Assembly: GCF_046844695.1 (NCBI RefSeq)
Contig: NZ_CP177354.1
Location: 2,728,001 to 2,792,000 of the forward strand
Length of the DNA stretch: 64,000 nt
Source of the DNA: Pokkaliibacter plantistimulans
GTDB taxonomy: Bacteria; Pseudomonadota; Gammaproteobacteria; Pseudomonadales; Balneatricaceae
Reading direction: 5' to 3'
Below, in pieces: positions 8,009-20,500 of this stretch. Below the pieces are notes generated by a model. The model saw nothing but the letters and a program-made list of their open reading frames with translations, ran no database searches and was not told the origin of the DNA. The translations under genes were made by a program, and so were the position numbers. Each line of letters begins with the position of its first letter. Within the stretch, counting starts at the first letter, position 1.

Positions 8009-11000
8009 ATGCCAGAGTATCGGGCACAGCAGGAAAACGCCGAATTTCCTTTGTCTGCACCGCAGGCAAGCATCTGGAGTGAGTGGATCAACAATCCGGA
8101 TGCCGCTGATTTTCATATTTGCGAATTTATCGAATTAAACGGCTCTCTGGAGCTGGTCCATTTCCGCGCTGCTATTGAGCAGGCCGACGCGGAAACCGAT
8201 GCCATGAGCCTGTGCTTCTCTACCGATGCGGGCCGCCCTCTGCTAACTCTGCCAGACAAACGACCTCCGTTCGATTATCTGCTGATTGACCTGAGTGAGA
8301 CCGCCGACGCTGAGGCATGCGCCTGGCGTGAGCTGGAAAGTGCACGGCGCCAGCCTCTTGATCTGGCCCATGGGCATTCCATGCGCCACCGCCTGATTCG
8401 TTTCTCCAGCCAGCGCCACTGGTGGGTGCGCATCTGCCACCACCTGACCTCCGATGCCATGAGCGGTGTGGTGATGTGCCGCCGGGTGGAAGAGCTGTAC
8501 AACGCGCGCGTACAGGGACAGGAAGTAACGCCCGCTGCCTTTACGTCTTACCGCGAGTTTATCGAGGAAGACCAGCGCTACCCGGACAGCCGTGCCTATC
8601 ACAGCGCTGTCAGCTACTGGCGTGAGCGCCTGCAGGATGATCAGCCGGTGTCCCGTTTTGCTTCTGATTCAAGGCAACCCTCAGCCAGCCAGCCGCGTAT
8701 CTCAGGCCAGCAACACACCTTGCGCTGTCCGCTGCCGGCGGCGCGTTTACAGCAGTTAAAAGGCTTTGCAGCGCAGCTGGGCTGTTCGTTGTCGATTCTG
8801 CTGCAGGCGGTCTATCAACTACTGCTGGCCCGTGAAAATGGTCAGCAGCACTCGGTCTGCTATTCCCCGGTGATGAATCGCTACGGCCGCAGCGAGCGCG
8901 CCATGCCCGGGCTGTTTGCCGTATCGCTGCCGTTTCCACTGGATTGCCAGGATGAGCAGAGCTTTACCGAGCTGGTGACGCAGGTATCGCGCCACAAAAA
9001 AGCCGATATGCGCCACATGCGTCTGGCGCCGACCCGTATGCGCACGGCAGGTATTGGCCGCGCCAGCTTTTCCCGGCGCGGTGGCGCTGTCTTTATTGCC
9101 AATGATTTTGCCCTGTCACTGGACTTTCATGGTCTGACCACCCGTATCACCAACGCCTATGTGGGCGCAGTGGACGATGTGGCGCTGGTCTATCTCGGCA
9201 ACGACATGCATGACCCGGACAGCGAAGCCATGCTGGTTTGGGTCGGTAACCCCTCGGTGCTGTCAGCACCGCAGATGCAGCGGCTGATCAGCCGTTTTGA
9301 TGTCCTGCTGGATGCAGCCATGGCGGATCCGCACCGGCCGTTACGTTATCTCTCGGTGCTGGGTAAAGCTGAGTTGGCTCAGATTCAGCAGTGGGAGCAG
9401 GGCGCGGTGGTCGATGCGCGGCTGCTGCATACCTTGCTGCCTGCCCGTATCTGGCAACGCACCACCTCCACCCCTGATGCCATTGCTGTGCAATATGCCG
9501 GGCAGGGCTACCGCTACCGCTGGCTGGCTGAAAAAGCCGGTGAGCTGGCTGCCCGCTTGCAGCAGGCCGGAGTGAGCAAGGGCGCACGAGTGGGGCTCTG
9601 TACGTCGCCCTGCGCCGAACAGATTGCCGCGGTGCTGGCTATTCTGTCGGTCGGTGCTGCCGTCATGCCGCTTGATCCGCAGATGCCCGCAGCACGGCTG
9701 GTTGCCATGTTGTCTTTCGCTGAGGCCGATGCGGTTCTGGTCAATGCTGACGGTCAAACCCTGTTGCAGCAGGCAGGCTGGCAGCAGAAGCTGATTTCCC
9801 TTGAGCAGGCGCCTGAATCCCGGGGGGCGCTGACGCAGCCTGTAACGCTGTCCCCCGACGATATTGCCTTCGTCTATCACACCTCCGGCTCGACCGGGCA
9901 GCCCAAGCCGGTGCTGATCCCTCATGGCGCACTGTGCCTCAAGACGCTGAGCATGGCGGAGTTGTTCGGCTATGGCAGTGATGAGGTGGCCTGCGTGGCT
10001 ACCTCGATGAATTTCGACCCCTGGATGCAGCAGGTCATGATGGCGCTCAGCCAGGGTGCCACCCTGTGGCTGGCTGATCGTCTGCTACAGGCAGACCCGG
10101 CCGCCTTCTGGCGCGAGGCCGTCACTGCCGGTATGACGCAGCTGAACATGGCACCGACCCAGCTGGACAGCCTGATGCAGGGCGAGGTGCCGACCGCTGA
10201 ACTGCAGTTGCGGCGTATCCTGCTGGGCGGTGAAGTGCTGCGGCCTGAGCTGGCTAACCGTTTGCGTCTGTTACTGGGGGCGCCGGTATGGAATATGTAC
10301 GGGCCGACCGAAACCACGGTCGATATCACCGGTATTCAGCTCCCGGAGCTGGTGCAGGGTGAGTTGCCCATTGGCCGGGTCTTACCCGGTGGTGTGGTGC
10401 GTGTGCTCAATGCCCAGCGGCAGCGGGTCGCCATTGGCGAAACCGGAGAAATCTGTATCGGTGGTGTCGGCATGACAGCGGGTTATCTGGCTATGGCCGA
10501 GGCTAACCAGCAGCGGTTTATCGATGATCCGTACACCGTAGGTGCCACGCTGTATCGCAGTGGTGATCGTGGCTGCTGGAACGAACAGGGTGAGCTGCTC
10601 TATCTCGGCCGTGATGATGATCAGGTCAAAGTCCGCGGTCAGCGGATCGAGCTGGCGGAAGTGGAAGCGCAGTTACACCGCTGTCAGGGAGTAGAGCAGG
10701 GCGTGGTCTGGTATCAGGCTGACGCGCAGGGCGGGAGTGTACAGGCGGCGGTTGCAGGGCAGGTGGCTGAGCGTGAGCTGGTAGCCGAACTGAGCCGTCG
10801 ACTGCCTGCTGCTGCTGTCCCTACCCAGTATCTGCTGCTTGAGCGCCTGCCATTGATGGCATCCGGTAAAATCGACCGGCAGCGGCTGAAAGTGCTGCTG
10901 GCGGAAAGACAGCGCAGTGCGCTGTCTTCTGCACAACCTGCGCCCGTTGCCCCATCGGCTGCCAGCGGGCGTCGCCATACTCTGGAGCAGGCCATTGGCC

Positions 11001-14000
11001 AGATTTGGGCTGAGCTGCTCAATCAACCTCGTGTTGACCCCACGGCCAACCTGTTTGAAATCGGCGCTCACTCCTTGCTGGTGCCTCGTGCGCAGGCCCG
11101 TATCTCGGCGGTGGCCGGGCGTGAAGTGCGTGCGGTGGAGTTATTCCATCACAGCAGTGTGCGGGCGCTGGCGGCTTTTCTCAGCGGTGAAGTGCAGGAA
11201 CCTGCTGCCCCTGCTTTATCCCATACCCACAGTGCAGCCAGCGCCTTATCGGCAAAGGGTGTATCGGCAAAGGGTGTATCGGCAAAGAGTGTATCGGCAA
11301 AGGGTGTATCGGCAAATACAGCTCCGGTAAACGCAGCCGAGCCGATTGCGGTAATCGGTATGGGGATGCGTTTCCCCGGTGTGGAGACGCGCGAACAGTT
11401 CTGGCAACTGCTGGTCAACGGGCAGGAAGCCATCAGCGATCTGACCGCCGAACATTTCCGGCAACTGGGCGCTGATCCTGCTTTGCTTGAGCGGGACAAT
11501 TTCGTCGCCCGCCATGGTGTGCTGGCAGGTATCGACCAGTTTGATCCGGCGCCTTTCGGGCTGTCATTGGCCGAAGCGCGGGAGATGGACCCACAACAAC
11601 GCCTGCTGCTGGAAGTAGCGAAGGCTGCGCTGGAGGATGCCTGCTGCGATCCGCAGCGTGATGGCCCGGTAGGCACCTATGTGGGGACCGGCTTTGCCAC
11701 CTATATGCTCGATCTGCTGTCGCCGGGGATCCGCTTGACGGCCAATGCAGATCGTTATGCGGTCTCGCTGGGTAACGACAAGGACTACGCCGCAACACGG
11801 CTGGCCTACAAGCTGGGGCTGACCGGCCCTGCGGTTGCGGTTTCTACGGCCTGTTCTACCGGGCTGGTCAGCGTGGCACTGGCCACACAGGCACTGCGCA
11901 GTGGCCAGTGCCGGGTGGCGCTGGCTGGCGGTGCATCCTTCGGCTTCAGTCTGGCTGGCGGGTTTCAGTACGTCGCCGGGGGCATTGGCTCCCGTAGCGG
12001 GCACTGCCGTCCGTTTGACCAGCAGGCCGATGGCACCATTGGTGCCAGTGGCGCAGGGGTGGTGCTGTTGAAACGACTGAGTGATGCCATGGCCGATGGC
12101 GACACCATTCATGGCGTTATTCGCGGCATCGGCCTCAGTAATGATGGCGCGGCCAAGGCCGCCTTTACCGCCCCCAGTGTCAGCGGTCAGGTGCAAGCGA
12201 TTCGTCATGCCCTGCAGGACGCTGACGTGGCACCCGACAGCATCGGCTATGTGGAGGGGCACGGCACTGGTACGGCACTGGGTGACCCTATCGAGGTGGA
12301 AGGGCTCAATCTGGCCTATGGACAAAGCGAGCAACCTGCGTGGCTTGGCTCGGTCAAAGGCAATCTGGGCCATCTGGATGCCGCATCGGGAATTGCCAGC
12401 CTGATCAAGGTTTTGCTCAGTCTGGAGCAGGGCACCGTACCACCCACCTGCCATTTCACTGTGGCCAATCCGCATATTCCGTTTGCTGAAGGGCGATTCC
12501 GTGTCAACGACCAGCCGCAACCCTGGCCGGTGCAGCAAGGGCAGCGACGGGCGGGGGTCAGCAATTTCGGTGTGGGCGGCACCAATGTGCATGTGATTGT
12601 TGAGCAGGCACCGCAGCCTGCTGCTGCCCATGATCAGCACAATGGGGACATCGACCATACCTGTCTGGTGCCCCTTTCGGCGGCCTCGGCAACGGCGTTG
12701 ACCCAGCACTGTCTGGCACTGGCTGACCATCTTGAGGCGCTTGCGGAACAAGGCAAGGCAGTGCCCGCGCTGGCGGACATGGCGCTCAGCCTGTCGGTAC
12801 GGCCATCGCTGTCTTACCGACACAGCATTGTGGCGAGTGATCTGCCACAGGCTGCTCAGCAGCTGCGCCAGCTGGCGACCACCTCGGTGAGCCGCGCGGA
12901 TGGTCACAGCCAGCCTCTGGCATTGCTGTTTCCCGGTCAGGGGGCGCAGCAGCCGGGTATGGCCAGAGAGCTTTACCAGCAGCAGCCGGAATTTCGCCAG
13001 TGGCTGGATCAGGCCTGCCAGCATCTGTTGCAGCAGCCAGACAATCAGCACCTGCAGCCGTTGAAAACGCTGCTGCTGGCCGACCCGGATGAGAGTGAGG
13101 CGGCGCGGCAACTGGCGGATACCGCCCTGACCCAGCCCGCGCTGTTTATTGTCGAGTACGGTATTGCCCGGCTGCTGTGCCAGTGGGGCTTGCAGCCGGT
13201 CGCCTTGCTGGGTCACAGCATCGGTGAATACGCAGCAGCGGCGCTGGCAGGGGTGATGTCTGCCACGGATGCTCTGGATCTGGTGGCCGCCCGTGGTCGG
13301 CTGATGGCCTCGGCACCGGCCGGTGCCATGCTGGCCCTGTCGATGGCCGAAGCTGATGTACAGCAACTGCTGACGGAAGCCGGCTCATCGCTGTCCATTG
13401 CCGCGCTCAATGGCCCACGCCAGTGTGTGGTATCGGGTTCTGTCGCGGCGATGGAGCAGTTTGAGCAGGCGTTGCAGCAGCGTGCCATCAACGGCAAGCG
13501 GCTGGCGGTTTCTCACGGTTTTCACTCGGCGCAGATGGACACGGTGCTGGATGCCTTCCGTCAGCGGGTAGCCAGTGTGCAGCTCAGCCCGCCTGCTATT
13601 GCCATCGCTTCCAACCTTACCGGCAACTGGCTGACCGATGCAGACGCCACCGATCCTGACTACTGGGTACGGCATCTGCGTGGCACGGTGCGTTATGCCG
13701 ATGATATTGCCTGCTTGCAAACCCTTGGCCCGCTGCAGCTGCTGGAGTGTGGTCCGGGCATGACGGCAGCGCGTCTGGCTCAGGCCAATGGGGTGCCAGC
13801 CGCACAGGTACTGGCCAGCCAGCCACTGGGTAGCCCCGCGGGTCAGCCTTCACGCCGGGCCGGGCGTGCTGCTCTGCTGAGTGCCGTCGGTCAGCTGTGG
13901 AACAACGGGCTGCTACCGGACTGGCAGGCAGTGCATGGCCGTCAGCACTGGCAACGTACGCCGCTGCCTACCTATCGCTATGCCCGGCAACGTTGCTGGG

Positions 14001-14554
14001 TGGAGACCCCGGCGCTGCCAGCGGACCGCATCGCCTCCGTAACAGTGGCAGCTTCGGGTAAAGTGGCAACGCCGGGTAAAGTGGCAAACCCGAGCACACT
14101 GGTAAATCAGCACAATATGACAAGCCCGAATGTGGCGACCCCAATGTCATTCTGGGGCGGCGTTGTCCCCACACCCGCGCAGTCGGCGGGCACTTCCACC
14201 GTGGTTACCCCACTGAATTCTGCCAACGCTGATCTGTCGCAACAGGTGCTGACGATCTGGCGTGAGATGTTTGGCCGAGATGATATTCAGGCTGAGGATG
14301 ATTTCTTTGTGCTGGGTGGCGACTCGTTACTGGCCGTGCGGCTGGTATCACGTCTGCAGAGCGAACTGGGGTGTGATATTTCCACCGCGGTCATGCTTGA
14401 CTGCCAGACACCTGCCGCGCTGGTGGCGTGGCTTGAGTCTCATGCTGTTACGCCCTCTGCGCCCCCGACACCGATTGCCCCTGTTTTTGCTGTGCCTGCC
14501 AAGGAGCCGGTAGTGAATCAACAAATTTCCCACCGTGAGGAGGGTGTACTGTGA
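8009..14554 (+). CDS. Hybrid NRPS-PKS, C-A-T-KS-AT-T (loading and first ketide module)
   Basis: About 2181 residues from the ATG at 8009 (GGGAGG at 7999). An upstream in-frame start at 7961 lacks a ribosome site. Domains by rough residue: condensation 12-430 (HHLTSDA, HHxxxD kept), probably a starter C that N-acylates the first residue; adenylation 465-970 (TSGSTGQPK, YGPTETT, GKIDR); carrier 990-1060 (GAHSLL); a repetitive linker 1079-1104; ketosynthase 1111-1534 (active Cys in STACSTG, HGTGT, KGNLGH); acyltransferase 1638-1947 (GHSIGEY, HGFH, malonyl-like); second carrier 2076-2144 (LGGDSLL). There is no ketoreductase, so the first keto group should persist at this stage. A-domain pocket residues read by eye are D-P-Q-N-L-G-M-V-D, which I cannot assign. 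The stop overlaps the next start (GTGA). Confidence 0.93.
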   Translation: MPEYRAQQENAEFPLSAPQASIWSEWINNPDAADFHICEFIELNGSLELVHFRAAIEQADAETDAMSLCFSTDAGRPLLTLPDKRPPFDYLLIDLSETADAEACAWRELESARRQPLDLAHGHSMRHRLIRFSSQRHWWVRICHHLTSDAMSGVVMCRRVEELYNARVQGQEVTPAAFTSYREFIEEDQRYPDSRAYHSAVSYWRERLQDDQPVSRFASDSRQPSASQPRISGQQHTLRCPLPAARLQQLKGFAAQLGCSLSILLQAVYQLLLARENGQQHSVCYSPVMNRYGRSERAMPGLFAVSLPFPLDCQDEQSFTELVTQVSRHKKADMRHMRLAPTRMRTAGIGRASFSRRGGAVFIANDFALSLDFHGLTTRITNAYVGAVDDVALVYLGNDMHDPDSEAMLVWVGNPSVLSAPQMQRLISRFDVLLDAAMADPHRPLRYLSVLGKAELAQIQQWEQGAVVDARLLHTLLPARIWQRTTSTPDAIAVQYAGQGYRYRWLAEKAGELAARLQQAGVSKGARVGLCTSPCAEQIAAVLAILSVGAAVMPLDPQMPAARLVAMLSFAEADAVLVNADGQTLLQQAGWQQKLISLEQAPESRGALTQPVTLSPDDIAFVYHTSGSTGQPKPVLIPHGALCLKTLSMAELFGYGSDEVACVATSMNFDPWMQQVMMALSQGATLWLADRLLQADPAAFWREAVTAGMTQLNMAPTQLDSLMQGEVPTAELQLRRILLGGEVLRPELANRLRLLLGAPVWNMYGPTETTVDITGIQLPELVQGELPIGRVLPGGVVRVLNAQRQRVAIGETGEICIGGVGMTAGYLAMAEANQQRFIDDPYTVGATLYRSGDRGCWNEQGELLYLGRDDDQVKVRGQRIELAEVEAQLHRCQGVEQGVVWYQADAQGGSVQAAVAGQVAERELVAELSRRLPAAAVPTQYLLLERLPLMASGKIDRQRLKVLLAERQRSALSSAQPAPVAPSAASGRRHTLEQAIGQIWAELLNQPRVDPTANLFEIGAHSLLVPRAQARISAVAGREVRAVELFHHSSVRALAAFLSGEVQEPAAPALSHTHSAASALSAKGVSAKGVSAKSVSAKGVSANTAPVNAAEPIAVIGMGMRFPGVETREQFWQLLVNGQEAISDLTAEHFRQLGADPALLERDNFVARHGVLAGIDQFDPAPFGLSLAEAREMDPQQRLLLEVAKAALEDACCDPQRDGPVGTYVGTGFATYMLDLLSPGIRLTANADRYAVSLGNDKDYAATRLAYKLGLTGPAVAVSTACSTGLVSVALATQALRSGQCRVALAGGASFGFSLAGGFQYVAGGIGSRSGHCRPFDQQADGTIGASGAGVVLLKRLSDAMADGDTIHGVIRGIGLSNDGAAKAAFTAPSVSGQVQAIRHALQDADVAPDSIGYVEGHGTGTALGDPIEVEGLNLAYGQSEQPAWLGSVKGNLGHLDAASGIASLIKVLLSLEQGTVPPTCHFTVANPHIPFAEGRFRVNDQPQPWPVQQGQRRAGVSNFGVGGTNVHVIVEQAPQPAAAHDQHNGDIDHTCLVPLSAASATALTQHCLALADHLEALAEQGKAVPALADMALSLSVRPSLSYRHSIVASDLPQAAQQLRQLATTSVSRADGHSQPLALLFPGQGAQQPGMARELYQQQPEFRQWLDQACQHLLQQPDNQHLQPLKTLLLADPDESEAARQLADTALTQPALFIVEYGIARLLCQWGLQPVALLGHSIGEYAAAALAGVMSATDALDLVAARGRLMASAPAGAMLALSMAEADVQQLLTEAGSSLSIAALNGPRQCVVSGSVAAMEQFEQALQQRAINGKRLAVSHGFHSAQMDTVLDAFRQRVASVQLSPPAIAIASNLTGNWLTDADATDPDYWVRHLRGTVRYADDIACLQTLGPLQLLECGPGMTAARLAQANGVPAAQVLASQPLGSPAGQPSRRAGRAALLSAVGQLWNNGLLPDWQAVHGRQHWQRTPLPTYRYARQRCWVETPALPADRIASVTVAASGKVATPGKVANPSTLVNQHNMTSPNVATPMSFWGGVVPTPAQSAGTSTVVTPLNSANADLSQQVLTIWREMFGRDDIQAEDDFFVLGGDSLLAVRLVSRLQSELGCDISTAVMLDCQTPAALVAWLESHAVTPSAPPTPIAPVFAVPAKEPVVNQQISHREEGVL
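11251..11310 (+). repeat. 15-bp in-frame minisatellite in the T-KS linker
   Basis: Four consecutive 15-bp units (GGCAAAGGGTGTATC, the third with one change) encode repeated Ser-Ala-Lys-Gly-Val pentapeptides in the flexible linker between the first carrier and the ketosynthase of the first megaenzyme. Unit length is a multiple of three, so copy-number slippage would change linker length without breaking the frame. Confidence 0.9.
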
Positions 14555-17500
14555 GCGAGACAACCCGTCATCTGTCACGCTTTTTGTCTGCTGAGGTATT
14601 GCTGCAGCATCTGCGTAGTCTGGATATCCAGCTCAGTGTCAGCGCAGGCAAGGATCTGCGCTTCAGTGCCCCCGAAGGTGTTTTTACCGATGAGCTGAAA
14701 GAAGCGGTACGGCTGCATAAAGCCGATCTGATTCAACTCCTGAGTGATCAGTCTTCCACGCCCGCCGTGCCATTCGGCACAGACAGCCGTGCGGCAGCGG
14801 CAGCGAACCCTACTGAACGGCAGCACGTCTGCCTGCAGGCGCAGCAGTGTGACCTCAGTCAGGTGCAGCTGCATGTCAGCCAGCGTGACTTGCCCGCTGG
14901 CTGGGCAGGCATCGATATTGTCGGTGAACTGCCCAATGAGCTGCTCAGTCAGGCGCTGCAGCAGGCCGGACATGCAGGCATCAATACCTGCCTGAATATC
15001 GCTGCGATGGTGGGCGCTGCCCGGGAAGATATTCTGCAGCGTTTTATCCAGACCTCGCTGACGGACAGCAGCAAAGTGCTGCTGATTCGCCTGTCGGAAA
15101 CCGTGCAGCTGTTGCTGCTGAGTAGCACCGGTGCCTCTGCTGAGCATCTGGTCAATACCTTGTCGCAGTGGCTGGGTGGCAACGTATCAACGAGTGCCCC
15201 AGGCTGGGAATGTGAGTTTGCTATTCATCCGGCTATCGAAGGGCAGTGGCTGGCACGGCGCGATGCCCCCGGCAGCCAGACCTATACCGTCAGTTTTGTT
15301 ATCCCCCTTGCCGCACTGGGTGTGGCCGACTGGAGCCTGGCCAGCCCGGCACAGCGGCAACTGGTAGAGCAGGCGCTGGGGTTTGTTATTGAGCGCCATC
15401 AGGCGTTGCGCAGCAGTTTCGTTGAGCGTGATGGTCAGGTACTGCAGCGTGTGTGGCCTGTGGCCCAGTTACTGCAGCAGGATGCCAACCGCATTCGTGA
15501 GGTCGCCGAGATTGTCGAACTGGCCGAGCCGGTGTTTGACCTTGGCGTCCCTCCGCTGATCCGTTTTGGTATGAACTCAGGTCAGCCTGATCTGTTGCTG
15601 GTGGTTGCTGATCACCTGATGTTCGATGGCTGGTCGATAGGCATTCTCAAAGCGGAACTGACCGCGCTGCTGAATAACCAGCCGTTGCCGGAGGCTGGCT
15701 CGCTGCAGCAGCTGAGCGGCAATGCGCGACAGGCGCTAACTGGTGAAACGGGCATAGAGTTGCAGCAGTACTGGCTGTCAGCCATGCAGACCGTCAGCAC
15801 ACCCCTGTTCAGTGATCCCGATCTGCTGACCGGGCAAGCCGTCGCAGGGCGACGTCGCCTGCTGGTTTTACCTGAATCCACACTGAGCGCATTACGTCAG
15901 CTGACCCGGGTGGGCGAAGGTGGCACGTTGGCCATGGTGTGGAATGCCATGGTGGTTGCGGTGTTGTCCCGTTACAAGGACAGCGACAGTGGTGTCACGC
16001 TCGGCCAGCCCTTCTCGGGCAGGACTGCCCGTGAGCAGCAGGGGGTCATTGGCTGTTTCGTCAACGTATTGCCGCTGCGGCTGGCGCATCCGGGGGAGTG
16101 GCCCTTTGCGCAGCTGCTCAGCGAAGTACGTCGTTGCATGAGCGGTGCGCTCAATCATCAGCAGTATCCTCTGGCGCAGTTGATGATGGCCCTGGCGACC
16201 GAACAGGGCGGGCAGCAAGGGCAAAATGTGTTCGACTGCGTGGCGCAGGTGGAAGAAGCCGAAGCCATGCCGAAAGAGGCTGATGAGCAGTTTGGTGCCG
16301 GTAAGTTTCCGCTGATGCTGGGGCTGCTGCGCTACCGGGAACAAGGGCAGGAGCGGGCCACTATCGCTGCCGAGTTTGACCGTCACCGGTATGGTGAGGT
16401 CTGGGTGCAGCGCCTGCTGGAGCAACTGTGCTGCCTGATTGAGGCGGTAGCAGCGGCACCGGAGCAGAAACTTGCCAGCCTGAATGCCCTGCCACTTATA
16501 CAGCTACAACAGTTACAGCAGTTTGCCTCGCTACCGTCACGGTTATATCCCCGTGAACAGGGGTTAGCGTCTTTACTGCATCAGGCCATGGAGCGCTGGC
16601 CGCACCGTGCAGCGCTGAGTGATGAAAGCCACAGCCTGAGTTTTGCTGAGCTGCAGCAGCAGGTGGAATGTGTCGCGGCATTGCTGCAACAGCGCGGAGT
16701 GCAAGCCGGTGACGTGGTGGCGCTGGCCATGGCCCGCACACCGCAGGCCATCGTAGCGACACTGGCTATCAACTGGATCGGTGCCGTTTATCTGCCGCTG
16801 GACAAGGCCATGTCGGCCACGGCAGCGCTGCCCTTGTTGCAGCAGGCCGAGTGTCGCCTGCTGCTGGTGGATGAGTCCCGTGTGGCTGCGATGACTGAGC
16901 TGGCGGATCAACTGCCGCTGTTACTGGTGAACGAACCGTCACTAACGCCGTCTGCCGAACCGGTCAAGCCGGTTTATCGTCATGGTGAAGATGCGGCCTA
17001 TATTCTGTTTACATCCGGCTCCACCGGCGAACCCAAGGGCGTCGTGGTGCCACAGCGGGCGGTCGCCCGGCTGGTGATGAACACCGATTTGCCCGGCATC
17101 AGCGAGGCCGACTTTGCCGACGGCGAGGCCATGGCACAGGCAGGCTCGCTGGGCTTTGATGCCGCCACGCTGGAAATCTGGGGGGCATTGCTGAACGGTG
17201 GCCGTGTCCATGTGCTGGATGATGAGACGCTGTTTGATCCCACGGCATTTGGTGCGTGCCTGAGTCAGCACAACATCCGGGTGATGTGGCTAACCGCCAG
17301 CCTGTTCAATCGCATGGCCGATGAGCAGCCGGAGGTGTTCCGGCCGCTGCGGGTACTGATGACCGGTGGCGAAACTCTGAGCCCTGAGCATGTCCGCAAG
17401 GTGATGCAGGCGTGCCCGGCACTGCAGCTGCTCAACGGCTATGGCCCGACCGAGAATACCACCTTTACCACCGTGTGGCCGATCAGCCCGGCTGATCTGC

Positions 17501-20500
17501 AGGCCCAGGATATTCCCATCGGCCGCCCGGTGGCGCGCAGCAGTGTTTATGTTCTGGATGACGCGCAGCAGCCGGTGGCTGTGGGCGTCTGGGGGGAACT
17601 GTATAGCGGTGGCGATGGTCTGGCACTGGGTTATAACGGCCGCGATGACCTGACAGCCGCGGCCTTTGTTGACGTGGCAGGGTTGAATCCGTCCAGCCCC
17701 ATGCAGACTGAACGCCTCTACCGTACCGGTGATCGGGTTCGCTGGGATAGCGAAGGTCGGCTGCATTTTGGTGGGCGCCGTGATGGTCAGGTCAAAATCC
17801 GTGGCCATCGTATTGAACTGAGCGCCATCGAGGCCCAGCTCGCCGCGCTGGATGACATCGGTGATGCCGTGGTCCTGCCTTCGAGCGACCTTGCCAGTGA
17901 CAGCGGCGGGCGCAGCCTGCTGGCGGTCTGCACTTTGTCGCAGCCGGTGGGTGAAGTGCAACTGGCCGCCCGCTGTCAGCAGTGGCGCACGCGTCTGAGC
18001 CGCCAGCTGCCGGACTATATGGTGCCGGAGCGTTTCTATCTGGCCACCGCGTTACCGCTCAATCGCAACGGTAAAAAAGACCGTCGCCGTGTGCAGGCGG
18101 CGTTGCAGGCGGGCGAATACCAGGCCATTCAGCGCAGCGCTGAGGTCGATGCTTGCGCTCTGCCGCTGACGGAAGACCCGGCGCTGGCCATGGTCATAAG
18201 CTGTTTCGCCCGAGTTTTCCCGGAGGATGTCATCACCGCACAGAGTGACTTCTTCCAGCTGGGCGGCCACAGTCTGCTGGCCATGCGACTGGCGGCAGAG
18301 CTGGAGAGTGCCTCTTCCATTCGCCCCCGACTGGGTGATCTGCTGGATGATCGTACCGTGGCAGCGATGGCCGACCGTTTGCGACCCTTGCTGCACGATA
18401 CCCGCGTTCAGCAGCAGCTGATTCCCCGCGCAACCGGCGAAGACTTCCCGCTGTCCAGTGGTCAGCTGCGGCTGTGGTTGCTGCAGCGTATGGCACCGGA
18501 CAGCGCGGTCTATTCCATCCCGGCAACGCTGGAACTGCAGGGGCCACTGAATGCCGACGCGCTGGAACAGGCGCTGCTCATGGTGGAACGACGCCAGCAC
18601 GCGCTGCGTCTGCGACCACGGCGCAGTGAACGGGATGCCGACGGCGTACGCCAGTATCTGGCGGAAGCCGGCGGTTTACGCCCGCAGCGTCTTGCCCTGA
18701 CTGAGGATCAGGCACGTGCCCGTCTGGCCGACGAGAGCGTACGGCCATTCCAGCTGGAACAGGAAGCGCCGGTGCGCGCGTTGTTGATACAGCTGTCAGC
18801 AGAGCGTCACTGGCTGCATCTGAACTTCCATCACAGCGTGTGCGATGGCTGGTCAGTGGCTATTCTGCTACGTGAGTTGCTGGCCTGCTATCAGGCCGCA
18901 CTGGCTGGCAACAGCCCCGAACTCCTTGAACTGCCGCGCCACTATGAAGATTTTGCCAGCTGGCAACGGCAGTGGTTGCGCAGTGACGAAGGGCAGGCCT
19001 GCCGTGAGCGCTGGCGTGAGCGTCTGACGCCGTTGCCTGAGCCTCTGAACCTGCCGCTGGACCGCCAGCGCCCGTTGCAGCGCCGTTTCCGTGGTGCATT
19101 TATGGACTGGCAATGCCCGCCAGCATTGTCGGCTGCACTGCAGGCCAGGGCAGAACAGGCGGGCAGCACACCGTTTTCCCTGCTGGCAGCGATCATGCAG
19201 GTTCTGCTGTATCGCCACACCCAGCAGACCGATCTGGCGCTGGGCATGCTGGTGGCCGGGCGAGACCGTGCCGAGCTGGCTGAGCAGGTGGGCTTCTTCG
19301 TCAATACGCTGGTGCTGCGTCAGCAATTGCAACCGCAGCAGAGTTTCGACAGCCACTGGCAGCAGACCCGTGACACCATCCTGCAGGCCATTGCTGATCA
19401 GCAGCTGCCGTTCGAGGAAATGGTACGGGTGGCAGGCGCAGGGCGGGATCAGCAACGCAATCCGCTGTTTGATGTGTTGCTGGCCTGGCAGGAGGGCACG
19501 CCCACTCTGCCTGCCTTGCCCGGCTTGCAGCTGGAGCTGGTGGAAACCCACTTCCCCTTTGCCAAGTTCGATCTGGCGTTCTATTTCTGGCAGTCGCAGC
19601 AACATGGTGGTCTGTGTGGGCAGGTGGAATTTGATACTGACCTGTTTGACCCCGCCACCATTGAACTGCTGCTGGCCCGCCTGACCTGTCTGGCCGAGGC
19701 GGTTGTCGCTGCACAGCACCCTGACAGCCTGAGCCAGCTGCCGGTGATCCCGGCGGCGGAACAGGCGCTGCTGAGCCGCTTCAACGCCACCGAGACGGCG
19801 CTGCCGACCGAGTTGACGCTGGCGCAGTTGCTGCAACAGCAGGTACTGAGCACGCCAGAACAGCTGGCAGTCGTTGGTGAGCAGGGCCAGCGCCTGAGCT
19901 TCAGCGAGTTTGCTGCCCGTGCTCTAGGTGTTGCTCAGCAATTGCAGCGCGCCGGTGTACAGCCGGGGCAAACCGTCGCGCTGTGCATCAGTCGTTCGGT
20001 CGATATGCTGGTCGCCATTCACGGCATCCTGCTGGCGGGAGCTTGTTATTCTCCCCTTGATCCCCAGCATCCGCTGCAGCGTCGGGCCGATATGCTGGAA
20101 GACCTCAGTGTGGCAGGCACGCAGACGCTGGTGCTGACCAGTCAGGCCCATCAGGCGCTGTTTGCGGACCATGCCGTGACCACGCTGCTGGTAGAACAGA
20201 TGGGCCCGGCAGACTGGTCAGACGTGACCCTGCCGGAGGATGCCCGTCAGCTTGCGTATGTGCTCTTTACCTCTGGTTCGACCGGGCGGCCCAAGGCCGC
20301 TGCTATTGAGCAGCACTCGGTGGTCAACCGCATTCTGTGGATGCAGTCGCAGTTCCCGCTGGGCGCGGGCGATGTGATCCTGCAAAAAACGCCGATTACC
20401 TTTGATGTCTCGGTGTGGGAACTGTTCTGGTGGTCGTGGACCGGGGCGACGGTTGCCCTGCTGCCGGTGGATGGTGAGAAAGACCCGCAGCAGCTGGCAC

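Noticed and set aside
11251..11310. Tandem repeats considered as a CRISPR-like array
   Set aside because: The units are contiguous 15-bp in-frame copies without spacers, inside a coding linker.
11564..13366. Long minus-strand open frame (about 600 codons) opposite the KS-AT region
   Set aside because: It is antisense to strongly conserved KS and AT motifs, has no family character and is a by-product of GC-rich codon use.
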